From Haloplasmatales bacterium 4B (GTDB taxonomy: Bacteria; Bacillota_I; Bacilli_A; Haloplasmatales; Haloplasmataceae), in NCBI GenBank assembly GCA_003586005.1, contig NSKI01000012.1:1-61296 (forward strand): DNA of 61,296 bases, written 5' to 3'. Positions 18,147 through 26,775 of the stretch are shown piece by piece. The notes beneath the pieces are model-generated. The model searched no databases and was not told the DNA's origin. It worked only from the letters and a program-made list of their open reading frames with translations. Every line of letters begins with the position of its first letter. Within the stretch, counting starts at the first letter, position 1. A program made the position numbers and the translations under genes.

Positions 18147-19436
18147 ATGCAAATTCATGTGGTAGAACAAGGACAAACGTTAAATTCAATAGCTAAGGCA
18201 TACTGCACAACTGCTCAAGAGATTATAGCGGTTAATGAAATTCCTGCTCCATATACACTAGTTGTAGGCCAGGCACTTGTGATACCGATTATAGGACAAT
18301 TTTATATTGTATCAGCAGGTGATAGTCTTTACTCAATTGCGCAAAAGTATGGTGTAAATGTTGCTGATTTAGCTAGAGTAAACGGAATTTCACAGAATCA
18401 AACAATATATGTTGGGACTAAGCTTTATATTCCACCATCTCCAAAAAGGAATGCTGAATTTAATGCTTACGTAGAACCAATTGGTAAAGAAGTTAGTGAA
18501 AATTTAATTACATCATCGACAATGGCAGCATGTTATTTAACATATTTAGCTCCATTTAGCTTCCAAATTATGCGAGATGGGTCATTAAAGGAACCTTTAT
18601 TAAATGATTTTGCCTCAATTGCCGCAAATAACTGTGCTTTACTAATGATGGTTGTAACTAATCTGGAAGGTGGGCAGTTTAGTGGCGATTTAGGTGAGGT
18701 TATATTATCAGATGTATCTTTACAAAATAAGCTTTTAGATAATATCATTGAAACAGCAAAACGGTTAAATTTTAAGGATGTCCATTTTGATTTAGAATTT
18801 ATACCTGTTGATCAGAAAGATAATTACCTTAGCTTTTTACGACTTGCTAAACAACGATTATCTAGAGAAAATATCCTGGTTAGTGTCGCACTCGCTCCAA
18901 AAACAAGTGCTGAACAAGTGGGGCAGTGGTATGAAGCACATGATTATAGTGGTATTGGTGAAATCGCCGATTTTGTTGTTTTAATGACATATGAGTGGGG
19001 ATATAGCGGAGGACCACCTCGAGCAGTGTCACCAATTGATGAAGTTAAGAAAGTAATAGATTATGCTATAACAACAATGCCACCACAAAAAATAATGTTA
19101 GGACAAAATTTATATGGCTACGATTGGACAATGCCATATGTCCCGGGTGGAGAATTTGCTAAGGCGATTAGCCCACAAAAGGCAATTGAACTAGCAAGAA
19201 CGTACCAAGTACCTATTGAATATGATACTACAAGTCAAGCACCATTTTTAAGTTATGTTGATGATGAAAATAAAGAACATATAGTTTGGTTTGAAGATGC
19301 AAGAAGCATTCAAGCTAAATTTGATTTAGTCAAAAAATATAACTTAAGAGGTGTTAGCTACTGGAAATTAGGCTTAGCATTTCCACAAAATTGGTTATTA
19401 ATCGATGATAATTTTATTGTGGTAAAGCGATTGTAA
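18147..19436 (+). CDS. LysM-GH18 spore cortex glycosidase (YaaH/SleL-like)
   Basis: 429 residues. Two LysM peptidoglycan-binding modules lie at about 2-46 and 51-95. A glycoside hydrolase 18 barrel (about 105-425) follows, with the catalytic strand VHFDLEFI. The architecture matches YaaH and SleL, N-acetylglucosaminidases of the spore coat/cortex that help degrade cortex during germination. There is no signal peptide, as is usual for proteins assembled onto the forespore from the mother cell. A CATACACT string at 18096-18103 resembles a sigma-E -10 box, but no good -35 was found. RBS GGAGGGAAG. Confidence 0.85.
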   Translation: MQIHVVEQGQTLNSIAKAYCTTAQEIIAVNEIPAPYTLVVGQALVIPIIGQFYIVSAGDSLYSIAQKYGVNVADLARVNGISQNQTIYVGTKLYIPPSPKRNAEFNAYVEPIGKEVSENLITSSTMAACYLTYLAPFSFQIMRDGSLKEPLLNDFASIAANNCALLMMVVTNLEGGQFSGDLGEVILSDVSLQNKLLDNIIETAKRLNFKDVHFDLEFIPVDQKDNYLSFLRLAKQRLSRENILVSVALAPKTSAEQVGQWYEAHDYSGIGEIADFVVLMTYEWGYSGGPPRAVSPIDEVKKVIDYAITTMPPQKIMLGQNLYGYDWTMPYVPGGEFAKAISPQKAIELARTYQVPIEYDTTSQAPFLSYVDDENKEHIVWFEDARSIQAKFDLVKKYNLRGVSYWKLGLAFPQNWLLIDDNFIVVKRL

Positions 19437-19444
19437 TAACTAAA

Positions 19445-19479
19445 GGCATCCCTATAAAAGGATGTCTTAAATATTTTTA
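19445..19479 (+). terminator. Weak terminator after yaaH-like gene
   Basis: Seven-base stem GGCATCC/GGATGTC (one G-U pair), then a T-rich stretch ending in TATTTTT. Confidence 0.5.
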
Positions 19480-19562
19480 GGTAAAAATTACATGTTAATA
19501 AGATAAATAAAATTATAATTTTTAGATATAGTATTAAATAAGACAAAAGAAGGAGGAAAACA

Positions 19563-20012
19563 ATGAAAAAGGAATCATTTATAATAAGTATATTATTATT
19601 TATGGTAGTTATGATCTCTGCATGTCGTACAACTATTACAACAACTACAGATATTACAAGCACCGCTTTGCCCACTGTTGTTTATAATGACGGGACATAT
19701 ACAGGTACTGGAGAAAAACGAGATTACGGCTATGAAGATGCGATAGTAGTTATTGAAGGTGGATTAATTAAATCAATAACATTGAGGAGATTAGATTCTG
19801 ATGGCGCTGAAGTAGATTATGACATGTGGACTGGAGAAGAATATGATGGAAAGACATACCCTAATTTAAGAAAATATCGATATGATTTAGCTGAAGATAT
19901 GTTAGAAATACAATCTCCAGAGGTTGATGAAATTAGTGGTGCTACTGATAGTTCAATTGGATGGAAAGATGCAGTAAGAGAGGCACTACAAAAAGCAGTT
20001 ACAGGAACGTAA
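19563..20012 (+). CDS. FMN-binding domain lipoprotein
   Basis: 149 residues. An N-terminal lipoprotein signal (VVMISAC, cysteine at 21) is followed by a threonine-rich linker to about residue 40. The FMN_bind domain starts with NDGTYTGTGEKRDYGYEDAIVVIEGG and ends with the conserved EISGATDSSIGWKDAV, where the threonine/serine region is the flavin attachment site in related proteins. Likely an extracytoplasmic electron-transfer protein anchored in the membrane. Strong RBS AGGAGGAAAA. No clear operon partner. Confidence 0.82.
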   Translation: MKKESFIISILLFMVVMISACRTTITTTTDITSTALPTVVYNDGTYTGTGEKRDYGYEDAIVVIEGGLIKSITLRRLDSDGAEVDYDMWTGEEYDGKTYPNLRKYRYDLAEDMLEIQSPEVDEISGATDSSIGWKDAVREALQKAVTGT

Positions 20013-20209
20013 AATAGATTAGAGCAAATCAAGTCTTATATCTAATTCTAAAAAATACTTGATAGTATTGCAATTATAAATCTATATAGTAATCTATATA
20101 GATTTTTTTGATTTATTTAATAATTTTATAATTAACTTTACAAACTAAGGATATATATATTATTATATAATATGTTGATAGATATATAAACTAACAAAGG
20201 AGGATTTGA

Positions 20210-21109
20210 ATGGATAGTAAATGGTTTAAAAATGTAAAAGAATATGGAATAATCTCTTTTGGTTTATTTGTAGTGGCACTAGCAATTCACCTTTTTATGG
20301 TTCCAAACTTATTTGTAGCTGGTGGTATTAGCGGTTTAGCGATAGTAGTTGAAAGAGCACTAACGGATCTTCCGGAAGAGTTTCAATACATTAAACAATA
20401 TTTATCTGTTGGAAACATAATGTTATTAATTAATATTATCTTGTTTGTTGTAGGATTTATTTTTATTGGCTCTGATTTTGGAGTAAGAACCATTTTTTCA
20501 AGTATTATACTGTCTCTTATGGTTACAGCATTAGAAAAAATATATCCAATTGTTCCTGGTGAACCCTTGATGGATGATGCTTTTATTCAGCTAATTATAG
20601 CTTCTATCATGTCAGCGGTTGGATTATCAATAGCGTTTAAATATCGAGCTTCAACTGGTGGTACTGATATTACAGGGAAAATTCTAAATAAGTATTTTCA
20701 TATTGATTTAGGTAAAGCAGTATTATTTTCTGATCTATTAATTACTTTATCAGCCTTTTCTTTAAGTTTTTCTTCATTTATTTATGGGTTGTTCGGTATT
20801 ATTTTAAATGGAGTTATGATTGATTATTTTTTAAATAAATTTAATGAAAGAAAAGAAGTTGTAATAATTAGTGAAAAATGCGAGGAAATTAAAGAATATA
20901 TAATGAATGTCATTGAAAAAGGAGCCACGATTTATATAGCTAAAGGCGCCTACACGAACCAAGAGAAAGAAGTCATTCGTACAGTTGTTAATAATAAAGA
21001 ACTAATAAATTTAAAATTATATATTAAAACACTTGATCCAAGTGCCTTTATAACTGTTAATGTAATCCATGAAACTTATGGTTTAGGATTTTTGGCAGTT
21101 ACTGACTAA
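20210..21109 (+). CDS. YitT family membrane protein
   Basis: 299 residues. The N-terminal two thirds form a YitT/DUF161 membrane domain of five or six hydrophobic helices with the conserved FVAGGISGLAIV and RASTGGTDI motifs. The C-terminal third (about 215-299) is a soluble DUF2179 domain beginning EVVIISEKCEEIKEYI. Members are probable transporters of unknown substrate. ATG follows AAAGGAGG. The terminator at 21123-21147 makes it monocistronic. Confidence 0.9.
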   Translation: MDSKWFKNVKEYGIISFGLFVVALAIHLFMVPNLFVAGGISGLAIVVERALTDLPEEFQYIKQYLSVGNIMLLINIILFVVGFIFIGSDFGVRTIFSSIILSLMVTALEKIYPIVPGEPLMDDAFIQLIIASIMSAVGLSIAFKYRASTGGTDITGKILNKYFHIDLGKAVLFSDLLITLSAFSLSFSSFIYGLFGIILNGVMIDYFLNKFNERKEVVIISEKCEEIKEYIMNVIEKGATIYIAKGAYTNQEKEVIRTVVNNKELINLKLYIKTLDPSAFITVNVIHETYGLGFLAVTD

Positions 21110-21122
21110 TTAAAAAATTATA

Positions 21123-21155
21123 AAGAAAAGTGGAAAATACTTTTCTTTCTATTTA
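21123..21155 (+). terminator. Intrinsic terminator after yitT-like gene
   Basis: Nine-base stem AAGAAAAGT/ACTTTTCTT followed by TCTATTT. Confidence 0.75.
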
Positions 21156-21224
21156 AAAAACTTAATTAATTTATTTTTTTATGATAATATAAAAATAAGA
21201 AATTTGAAGATATAGGAGTATAAA

Positions 21225-21944
21225 ATGAGTAATTCAGATCGTTTTCTAAATATTTATAATGAATTAGATCAATTTATGAGAGTAAGTTTAGATGAAGATA
21301 GTAGAACTAGTCATACCCAATTAATCGAAAAATTAGCCAAAAAAAGTAATTTGTTTAGGTTTTATAAAAATGATTTAAAGGAATTTGCCGAGTTACGTAA
21401 TGCAATTGTTCATAATACGCATTTTTGTAATAATCGATATGGCGATGTCATTGCAGAACCTCATGATATTGTCGTAGAAATGTATGATGAATTATTAGAA
21501 AAAATAAATTCACCAAAGCTAGCAAAAGATATCTATCGCCACTTATCTGATGAAAATGTTCTTATTGCTACTACTAAAACAAAAATTATGAATATTATAA
21601 AAGCAATGCACGATAAAGATTTCACATGTGTTCCGATAATTATGAACAATAAATTAATTGGTGTTTTTAGTGAGAATGTTTTACTTAGCTTGATTGCCAA
21701 AAAAGGAATATGTGATTTCAGAAAGCTCATTATAAATGATATTTTGGAATATATTCAAATTGAAAATCATCAAGGAGAATATTTTGAGTTTTGTAAAGTA
21801 AAGGATAATATATTCGATTTGAAGGAATTATTTCAAAAACAAATGTTAAATAAAAAAAGACTAGAACTTATTTTCGTTACTGGAAATGGCCAAAGAAATG
21901 AGGAAATCTTAGGAGTTATTTCTGCATGGGATTTAGTAAACTAA
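21225..21944 (+). CDS. CBS-pair protein with N-terminal HEPN-like helical domain
   Basis: 239 residues. The first ~95 are helical and contain ELRNAIVHN, an Rx4H signature (R58, H63) like that of HEPN domains. A CBS domain pair follows (about 100-239): the first unit includes CVPIIMNNKLIGVFSENVLL and the second ends LGVISAWDLVN. CBS pairs bind adenine nucleotides, so this may be a nucleotide-sensing regulator. Whether the N-terminal domain is a nuclease or only a dimerisation helix bundle is not shown. It stands alone between two terminators. Confidence 0.7.
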   Translation: MSNSDRFLNIYNELDQFMRVSLDEDSRTSHTQLIEKLAKKSNLFRFYKNDLKEFAELRNAIVHNTHFCNNRYGDVIAEPHDIVVEMYDELLEKINSPKLAKDIYRHLSDENVLIATTKTKIMNIIKAMHDKDFTCVPIIMNNKLIGVFSENVLLSLIAKKGICDFRKLIINDILEYIQIENHQGEYFEFCKVKDNIFDLKELFQKQMLNKKRLELIFVTGNGQRNEEILGVISAWDLVN

Positions 21945-21948
21945 TAGT

Positions 21949-21988
21949 AAAAGGAACTGTATCATATCATTGTACATTCCTTTTTTTT
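21949..21988 (+). terminator. Intrinsic terminator
   Basis: Stem AAAAGGAA/TTCCTTTT closing a long loop, with T8 after it. It lies in the 316-bp gap before the thiolase gene, which also holds the promoter at 22132-22160 and two cre-like sites; nothing else was recognised there. Confidence 0.8.
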
Positions 21989-22131
21989 ATAGTTTAATCA
22001 TCTTCATGATTATTCTTTTTATATTGGTCAGGTTTGGTAGTGGTTAATCCTCTTTTAATTTTTAGTTCTTTTATTAATTAATGAATTTAAAAAAATAAAA
22101 AAATATTTCTGTTTTTTAGTTGAATAATGAT

Positions 22132-22160
22132 TTGACAAATAATTAATAGTAAATTATACT
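22132..22160 (+). promoter_or_regulatory. Promoter of thiolase-acetate kinase operon
   Basis: TTGACA (22132-22137), 17-nt spacer, TATACT (22155-22160). Near-consensus sigma-A promoter with a long (~95 nt) leader. Confidence 0.85.
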
Positions 22161-22165
22161 ATAAA

Positions 22166-22179
22166 TGTAAATGCTTACA
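22166..22179 (+). promoter_or_regulatory. cre-like operator at the thiolase start point
   Basis: TGTAAATGCTTACA has symmetrical TGTAA/TTACA arms and matches cre (TGWAANCGNTNWCA) at 13 of 14 positions. It covers the predicted transcription start. Confidence 0.6.
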
Positions 22180-22230
22180 TACTATATTTGTTAGATAATT
22201 CAATAAGAATTATTTTTTTTAGATTAGTTT

Positions 22231-22244
22231 TGTAAGCGCTTTTT
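22231..22244 (+). promoter_or_regulatory. Second cre-like site in the thiolase leader
   Basis: TGTAAGCGCTTTTT matches cre at 12 of 14 positions and sits 17 nt before the thiolase start, where a bound protein could block elongation. Confidence 0.5.
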
Positions 22245-22260
22245 CAATAAGGAGGAAAAT

Positions 22261-23466
22261 ATGAGTAAAGTATTTATTGTATCTGCAAAAAGGACAGCTA
22301 TTGGGAGCTTTCTAGGATCGTTAAAAGATGTTCATCCTGCAAATTTAGGTGCAGAATTAATAAGAAATATGCTAGAAGAAACAAAAGTAAATCCTGAGGT
22401 AATTGATGAAGTTATTGTAGGAAATGTTTTATCAGCTGGCCTTGGACAAGGAGTAGGAAGACAAGTTTCAATTTTAGGTGGTATTCCTGATAGTGTTCCT
22501 GGGTATTCATTAAATATGGTTTGTGGTAGTGGAATGAAAGCAGTTATGAACGCCTATGTAAATATAAAGGCTGGGGTAAGTCATTTAATATTTGCTGGTG
22601 GAGTTGAATCAATGAGCAGGGCTCCATACTTAATACCAGGAGCTACAAGAAAAGGGTATAAAATGGGTGAGATGACTGTTAAAGATCACATGATATATGA
22701 CTCTTTAACTGATGTGTATAATCAATATCATATGGGAATCACTGCTGAAAATATTGCTGAAAAGTATGGAATTACTCGTAATGAACAAGACAAATTTGCG
22801 ATTAATTCCCAAATGAAAGCAATTAAAGCGGTAGATTCTGGTCGTTTTGATGATGAAATTGTTCCAATTGAAGTAAAAATGCGTAAAGAGACTATTATGT
22901 TCAATAAAGATGAATATCCAAATCGTACTACAAGTCTTGAAAAGTTAGCTAAACTACGTCCAGCTTTTAAGAAAGATGGTACTGTAACAGCAGGGAATTC
23001 TTCAGGAATAAACGATAGTGCTAGTATGGTTTTATTAGCAAGTGAAGATGCGATTGAAAAATATCATCTAACACCTCTCGCTGAAGTTGTCGGAATTGGT
23101 CAAGGCGGAGTGGATCCAAAGGTTATGGGATTAGGTCCAGTACCTGCTATTGCAGAAGCTTTAAAAAATGTTAGCATGACATTAAATGAGATTGATTTAC
23201 TTGAACTAAATGAAGCATTCGCTGTTCAAAGTTTAGGTGTGATGCATGAATTAACTGAGCAATATAATATAAGTAAGGATTGGTTACTTCAAAGAACTAA
23301 TGTAAATGGTGGTGCAATAGCTTTAGGGCACCCAGTTGGCGCAAGCGGGAATAGAATTATTGTAACTTTATTACATGAAATGAAAAAACAAGGTTGTAAG
23401 TATGGCTTAGCATCATTATGTATTGGTGGAGGCATGGGAACAGCTGTAATTTTAAAAGGGGAGTAA
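22261..23466 (+). CDS. Acetyl-CoA acetyltransferase (thiolase)
   Basis: 401 residues. The acyl-enzyme cysteine is C88 (MVCGSGMKAV). The C-terminal catalytic residues are in NEAFAVQ, GGAIALGHPVGASG and SLCIGGGMGTA. This is the biosynthetic thiolase class (ThlA/AtoB), condensing two acetyl-CoA to acetoacetyl-CoA or running in reverse. It is followed 9 nt later by acetate kinase, so the operon joins two acetyl-CoA outlets, carbon condensation and ATP-yielding acetate formation. RBS AAGGAGG. Two cre-like sites in the leader suggest catabolite control. Confidence 0.93.
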   Translation: MSKVFIVSAKRTAIGSFLGSLKDVHPANLGAELIRNMLEETKVNPEVIDEVIVGNVLSAGLGQGVGRQVSILGGIPDSVPGYSLNMVCGSGMKAVMNAYVNIKAGVSHLIFAGGVESMSRAPYLIPGATRKGYKMGEMTVKDHMIYDSLTDVYNQYHMGITAENIAEKYGITRNEQDKFAINSQMKAIKAVDSGRFDDEIVPIEVKMRKETIMFNKDEYPNRTTSLEKLAKLRPAFKKDGTVTAGNSSGINDSASMVLLASEDAIEKYHLTPLAEVVGIGQGGVDPKVMGLGPVPAIAEALKNVSMTLNEIDLLELNEAFAVQSLGVMHELTEQYNISKDWLLQRTNVNGGAIALGHPVGASGNRIIVTLLHEMKKQGCKYGLASLCIGGGMGTAVILKGE

Positions 23467-23475
23467 AAAATATAA

Positions 23476-24660
23476 ATGAACAAGGTACTATCAGTAAACG
23501 CAGGTAGCTCATCATTAAAATTTAAATTAATTAACATGCCAAAAGAAATTATCCTTTCTGAAGGAAACATTGAAAGGATTGGTAAGAAAGATGCAATTTT
23601 TAATTTTAACTCGATAAACAGAAAAGAGAAGAAAATATTAGAAATTGAAAATCATCAAATAGCTATAAATTTAGTTATTAAAGGTCTAACTGAATTCGGA
23701 ATAATTAAAAACTTATCTGAAATAAAAGGTATTGGTCATCGTGTTGTTCATGGTGGAGAAATGTTTAATGATTCTGTATTAATTAATGAAGATGTTATAA
23801 AAAAAATCGAAAAAATATCAGATTTAGCTCCACTTCATAATCCTGCTAATTTGATGGGAATCAAAATATTTAAAGAAATGCTACCTGATGTTGATGCTGT
23901 TGCTGTATTTGATACTTCATTTCATCAATCAATGAGTCAAGAAGCTTATATTTATGGGGTGCCTTATGAATGGTATGAGAAATATGGTGTAAGAAAATAT
24001 GGATTTCACGGTACAAGTCATAAGTATGTGTCTAGACGAGTAGAAGAATTTTTAGATAAAAAAGATGCAAAAATAATTGTTTGCCATTTAGGTAATGGCG
24101 GTAGTATATGTGCTGTGAGAAATGGAAAATCTATTGATACAACAATGGGATTCACCCCTTTAACGGGCCTAATTATGGGTACTCGTTGTGGTGATATAGA
24201 CCCAGCTATAATCCCTTTCATCAGTACTAAAATGGAGCGTTCAATTAATGAAATAGAAAATGATTTAAATAAAAAATCGGGGTTACTCGGAATAAGTGGT
24301 GTGAGCAATGATTCACGTGATATTGAAGAGGGTATTAAAAATGGCAATAAAAGATGCATACTTGCCCAAAAGATGTTTACTAGAAAAATTGCATCTTATA
24401 TAGCGAGTTATCATGTTTTATTAGGTGGAGCTGATGCAATCGCCTTTACAGGTGGCATTGGAGAAAAATCTGCTTTAACAAGAGCTCAGATTGTTGAAAG
24501 ATTAGCTGTATTAGATGTGAAATTAGATATGAAATTAAATGATGTTCGTGGTGATGAAAGATTAATATCAGCAAATGAATCAAAAATTAAATGTTTTATT
24601 ATACCAACTAACGAGGAAGTAATGATTGCTCGAGATGTTGTTAGATTGTTAAATTGTTAA
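23476..24660 (+). CDS. ackA: Acetate kinase
   Basis: 394 residues with all acetate kinase signatures: VNAGSSSLKFKL at the N-terminus, GHRVVHGG near 90, DLAPLHNPANL near 117, VFDTSFHQSM near 145, YGFHGTSHKYVS near 175 and AFTGGIGEKS near 323. It converts acetyl phosphate plus ADP to acetate plus ATP. A phosphotransacetylase gene is not adjacent. It is co-transcribed with the upstream thiolase. The transcript probably ends at 24708-24750. Confidence 0.95.
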   Translation: MNKVLSVNAGSSSLKFKLINMPKEIILSEGNIERIGKKDAIFNFNSINRKEKKILEIENHQIAINLVIKGLTEFGIIKNLSEIKGIGHRVVHGGEMFNDSVLINEDVIKKIEKISDLAPLHNPANLMGIKIFKEMLPDVDAVAVFDTSFHQSMSQEAYIYGVPYEWYEKYGVRKYGFHGTSHKYVSRRVEEFLDKKDAKIIVCHLGNGGSICAVRNGKSIDTTMGFTPLTGLIMGTRCGDIDPAIIPFISTKMERSINEIENDLNKKSGLLGISGVSNDSRDIEEGIKNGNKRCILAQKMFTRKIASYIASYHVLLGGADAIAFTGGIGEKSALTRAQIVERLAVLDVKLDMKLNDVRGDERLISANESKIKCFIIPTNEEVMIARDVVRLLNC

Positions 24661-24677
24661 TATAAATTGTATTAAAA

Positions 24678-24707
24678 TTGGTAATTATAAAATAATTATG
24701 GTATTAT
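24678..24707 (+). promoter_or_regulatory. Possible nrnA promoter (extended -10)
   Basis: TTGGTA, 18-nt spacer, TGGTATTAT. If used, the transcript would begin inside the hairpin at 24708-24750. Confidence 0.4.
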
Positions 24708-24750
24708 ATAGTGTTAATAAGATGAAACTAACTTATTAGCACTATTTTTA
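24708..24750 (+). terminator. Hairpin between ackA and nrnA
   Basis: ATAGTG-TAATAAG pairs with CTTATTA-CACTAT (one internal mismatch), followed by TTTTTA. It terminates ackA but lies only a few bases before the nrnA ribosome binding site TGGAGGG. Confidence 0.7.
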
Positions 24751-24762
24751 TGGAGGGAAATC

Positions 24763-25713
24763 ATGATAACTAATCAAATTTTAAATATGATAGAAAAATA
24801 TAAAACTATAATAATTCATCATCATGTAAATCCTGATCCTGATTGTATTGGCTCACAATTAGGATTAAAATATATCATTAAGGAATCATATCCTGAAAAA
24901 TTAGTTTATGCAGTTGGGGAACATGTTGATAGAACTGAATTTATGGGAAAGTTGGATAAAATAGAAGATAGTATATACAGCGATGCACTTGTCATAATTG
25001 TTGATGTTGGTGATAAATTACGAGTTTTTGATAAACGGTTCTTAAAAGGTAAAGAAATAATAAAAATTGATCATCATCCTCTTACAGAGGAATTTTGCAC
25101 ACTTGAATGGGTTGATACTAATTTTGCGTCTTGTACAGAAATGGTTATTGATTTTTATCTTCAAAATAAAGATAAACTAAATATGACAGAAGATGCAGCG
25201 AAAGTACTATATGCAGGCTTGTTAACAGATACCGGTCGTTTTTATTTTAATAGCGTTACAGAAAGAACATTAAGTCATGGCGCAGAAGTTTATAAGTACG
25301 GATTTAATAAGCAAGAATTATATGCAAACCTTTATTATAAATCAATCGCTGAAATGAAGTTTTCAGGATTTTTGATGAATAATTTCAGTTATACTAAAAA
25401 TGGTTTGGGGTATATGAAAATTGACCAAAAGATTCTCGATGAATTTAATATAAAACCCGAGTTCGCGTCAAGTATGGTTAATATATTAGCTAATATTACG
25501 GAAATAATTATGTGGATTTTTTTTACGGAAGATAAAAAATTAGGTAAGATTCGGGTAAATTTTAGATCACGAGGTCCAATTATTAATAAACTAGCAGCTA
25601 AATATGGTGGGGGCGGTCATATCTTTGCAAGTGGAGCACATGTAGAAAATTGGGGAATTGTAGATAAAATAATTGCAGATGCTGATATATTATGTCAAGA
25701 ATTTAATAAATAA
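24763..25713 (+). CDS. nrnA: DHH-family oligoribonuclease / pAp phosphatase NrnA
   Basis: 316 residues. The DHH domain begins with IIHHHVNPDPDCIGSQLGLK. The metal-binding IVDVGD and KIDHHP follow near residues 80 and 108. The C-terminal DHHA1 domain has the substrate loop GGGGHIFASGAHV near 282. NrnA degrades nano-RNA and dephosphorylates 3'-phosphoadenosine 5'-phosphate in the cytosol. In the first motif Pro and Asp replace the usual NPDGD glycine (NPDPD), a minor deviation. ATG follows TGGAGGG. Confidence 0.9.
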   Translation: MITNQILNMIEKYKTIIIHHHVNPDPDCIGSQLGLKYIIKESYPEKLVYAVGEHVDRTEFMGKLDKIEDSIYSDALVIIVDVGDKLRVFDKRFLKGKEIIKIDHHPLTEEFCTLEWVDTNFASCTEMVIDFYLQNKDKLNMTEDAAKVLYAGLLTDTGRFYFNSVTERTLSHGAEVYKYGFNKQELYANLYYKSIAEMKFSGFLMNNFSYTKNGLGYMKIDQKILDEFNIKPEFASSMVNILANITEIIMWIFFTEDKKLGKIRVNFRSRGPIINKLAAKYGGGGHIFASGAHVENWGIVDKIIADADILCQEFNK

Positions 25714-25714
25714 T

Positions 25715-25741
25715 AAAAATGCATACTTATATGCATTTTTT
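25715..25741 (+). terminator. Intrinsic terminator after nrnA
   Basis: Eleven-base perfect stem AAAAATGCATA/TATGCATTTTT with a CTTA loop. Confidence 0.88.
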
Positions 25742-25812
25742 AATATCTCCTTTACTTGTTTTTATAGATATAAGGTGATAAAATAGATTTTACAAGGATG
25801 GTGGGATATCTT

Positions 25813-26724
25813 ATGAAATTAGAAAAAATAACCCATATTGGTTCTAGAGGGATAATGTTCACATATGAATATGGAGACTCAGTTTATTTAATAAACTGTT
25901 TCAATAAACTAGTACTCTGTGATACTAGTGAAGGAATTGAAGAAATGGAATATGTTAAAACTTATTTGAAAGAGAATAATCTAGAGAAAAAAGCATTGTT
26001 TATTTTTAATTCTCATTCAGATTATGATCATGTATGGGGAAATGAATTCTTTGAAAATGAAAATATTATTGCAAGTGATGAATGTTTATATAGGATGAAA
26101 GAAAGAGGAGAATTAGATTTAGAGATTTTTTCTAATCAAAATACTAAGTTAAAATATCCAAACATTACTTTTTCAAATAAATTAAAATTTATTGACGAAG
26201 AAATTGAATTTATATACGCACCAGGACACACCATCTGCTCAGCAATTTGTTTTGATAAATTAGATAATGTCCTTTATGTGGGAGACCTACTAGAAAAGCC
26301 AATTCCTGTTTTAAGTTATATAGACCTTAGCTGTTATATCAAGACATTAGAGTTAATTAAAAATCTTAATGTTAAATATTTAATAACCACACATTCTGAG
26401 ATAGTGGATAATGATTTGATTAATCAACATATTCAATATCTCAATGATGTAATTATGGGTAAGTATCTAACATTCACAAATGAATTTATGCCAATAAGAC
26501 ACGCCTACAATCTGAAAAATCTACTTCTCCTTGAATATGATGAGCTATTTAAAGCTAAACTTAAAGCTAATTTTAACTACAAAACTTATAAAGAAGATCT
26601 ATGGGAATTCATATGTTGCAAACAGAATTTATATAATAAGCAAGTATGGGATATTCGTGAGTTAAGTTATGAAGATTTACAATATCTTTTAAAGGAATAT
26701 TATGGTAGAAAATTTAATTGTTGA
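25813..26724 (+). CDS. Metallo-beta-lactamase fold hydrolase
   Basis: 303 residues. The N-terminal MBL domain shows the zinc motif HSDYDH (NSHSDYDHVWGN, near residue 75), the second-sphere APGHTICS near 140, YVGD near 163 and TTHSE near 198. In the motif, Ser replaces the second position of HxHxDH so it reads H-S-D-Y-D-H. The last ~90 residues form an acidic helical extension of unknown role. ATG 25813 is chosen over the upstream ATG, which overlaps the purine-rich RBS. Substrate unknown. Confidence 0.78.
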   Translation: MKLEKITHIGSRGIMFTYEYGDSVYLINCFNKLVLCDTSEGIEEMEYVKTYLKENNLEKKALFIFNSHSDYDHVWGNEFFENENIIASDECLYRMKERGELDLEIFSNQNTKLKYPNITFSNKLKFIDEEIEFIYAPGHTICSAICFDKLDNVLYVGDLLEKPIPVLSYIDLSCYIKTLELIKNLNVKYLITTHSEIVDNDLINQHIQYLNDVIMGKYLTFTNEFMPIRHAYNLKNLLLLEYDELFKAKLKANFNYKTYKEDLWEFICCKQNLYNKQVWDIRELSYEDLQYLLKEYYGRKFNC

Positions 26725-26775
26725 AAAAACACAAGAATTGATAATTAAAATACTTTTGTGAGGAATGGGATAGTC

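Noticed and set aside
22000-22060. Copy of the 48426 element
   Set aside because: A GGTCAGG...TTAATCC stretch is loosely similar, but the stems do not form, so I do not call it a repeat.
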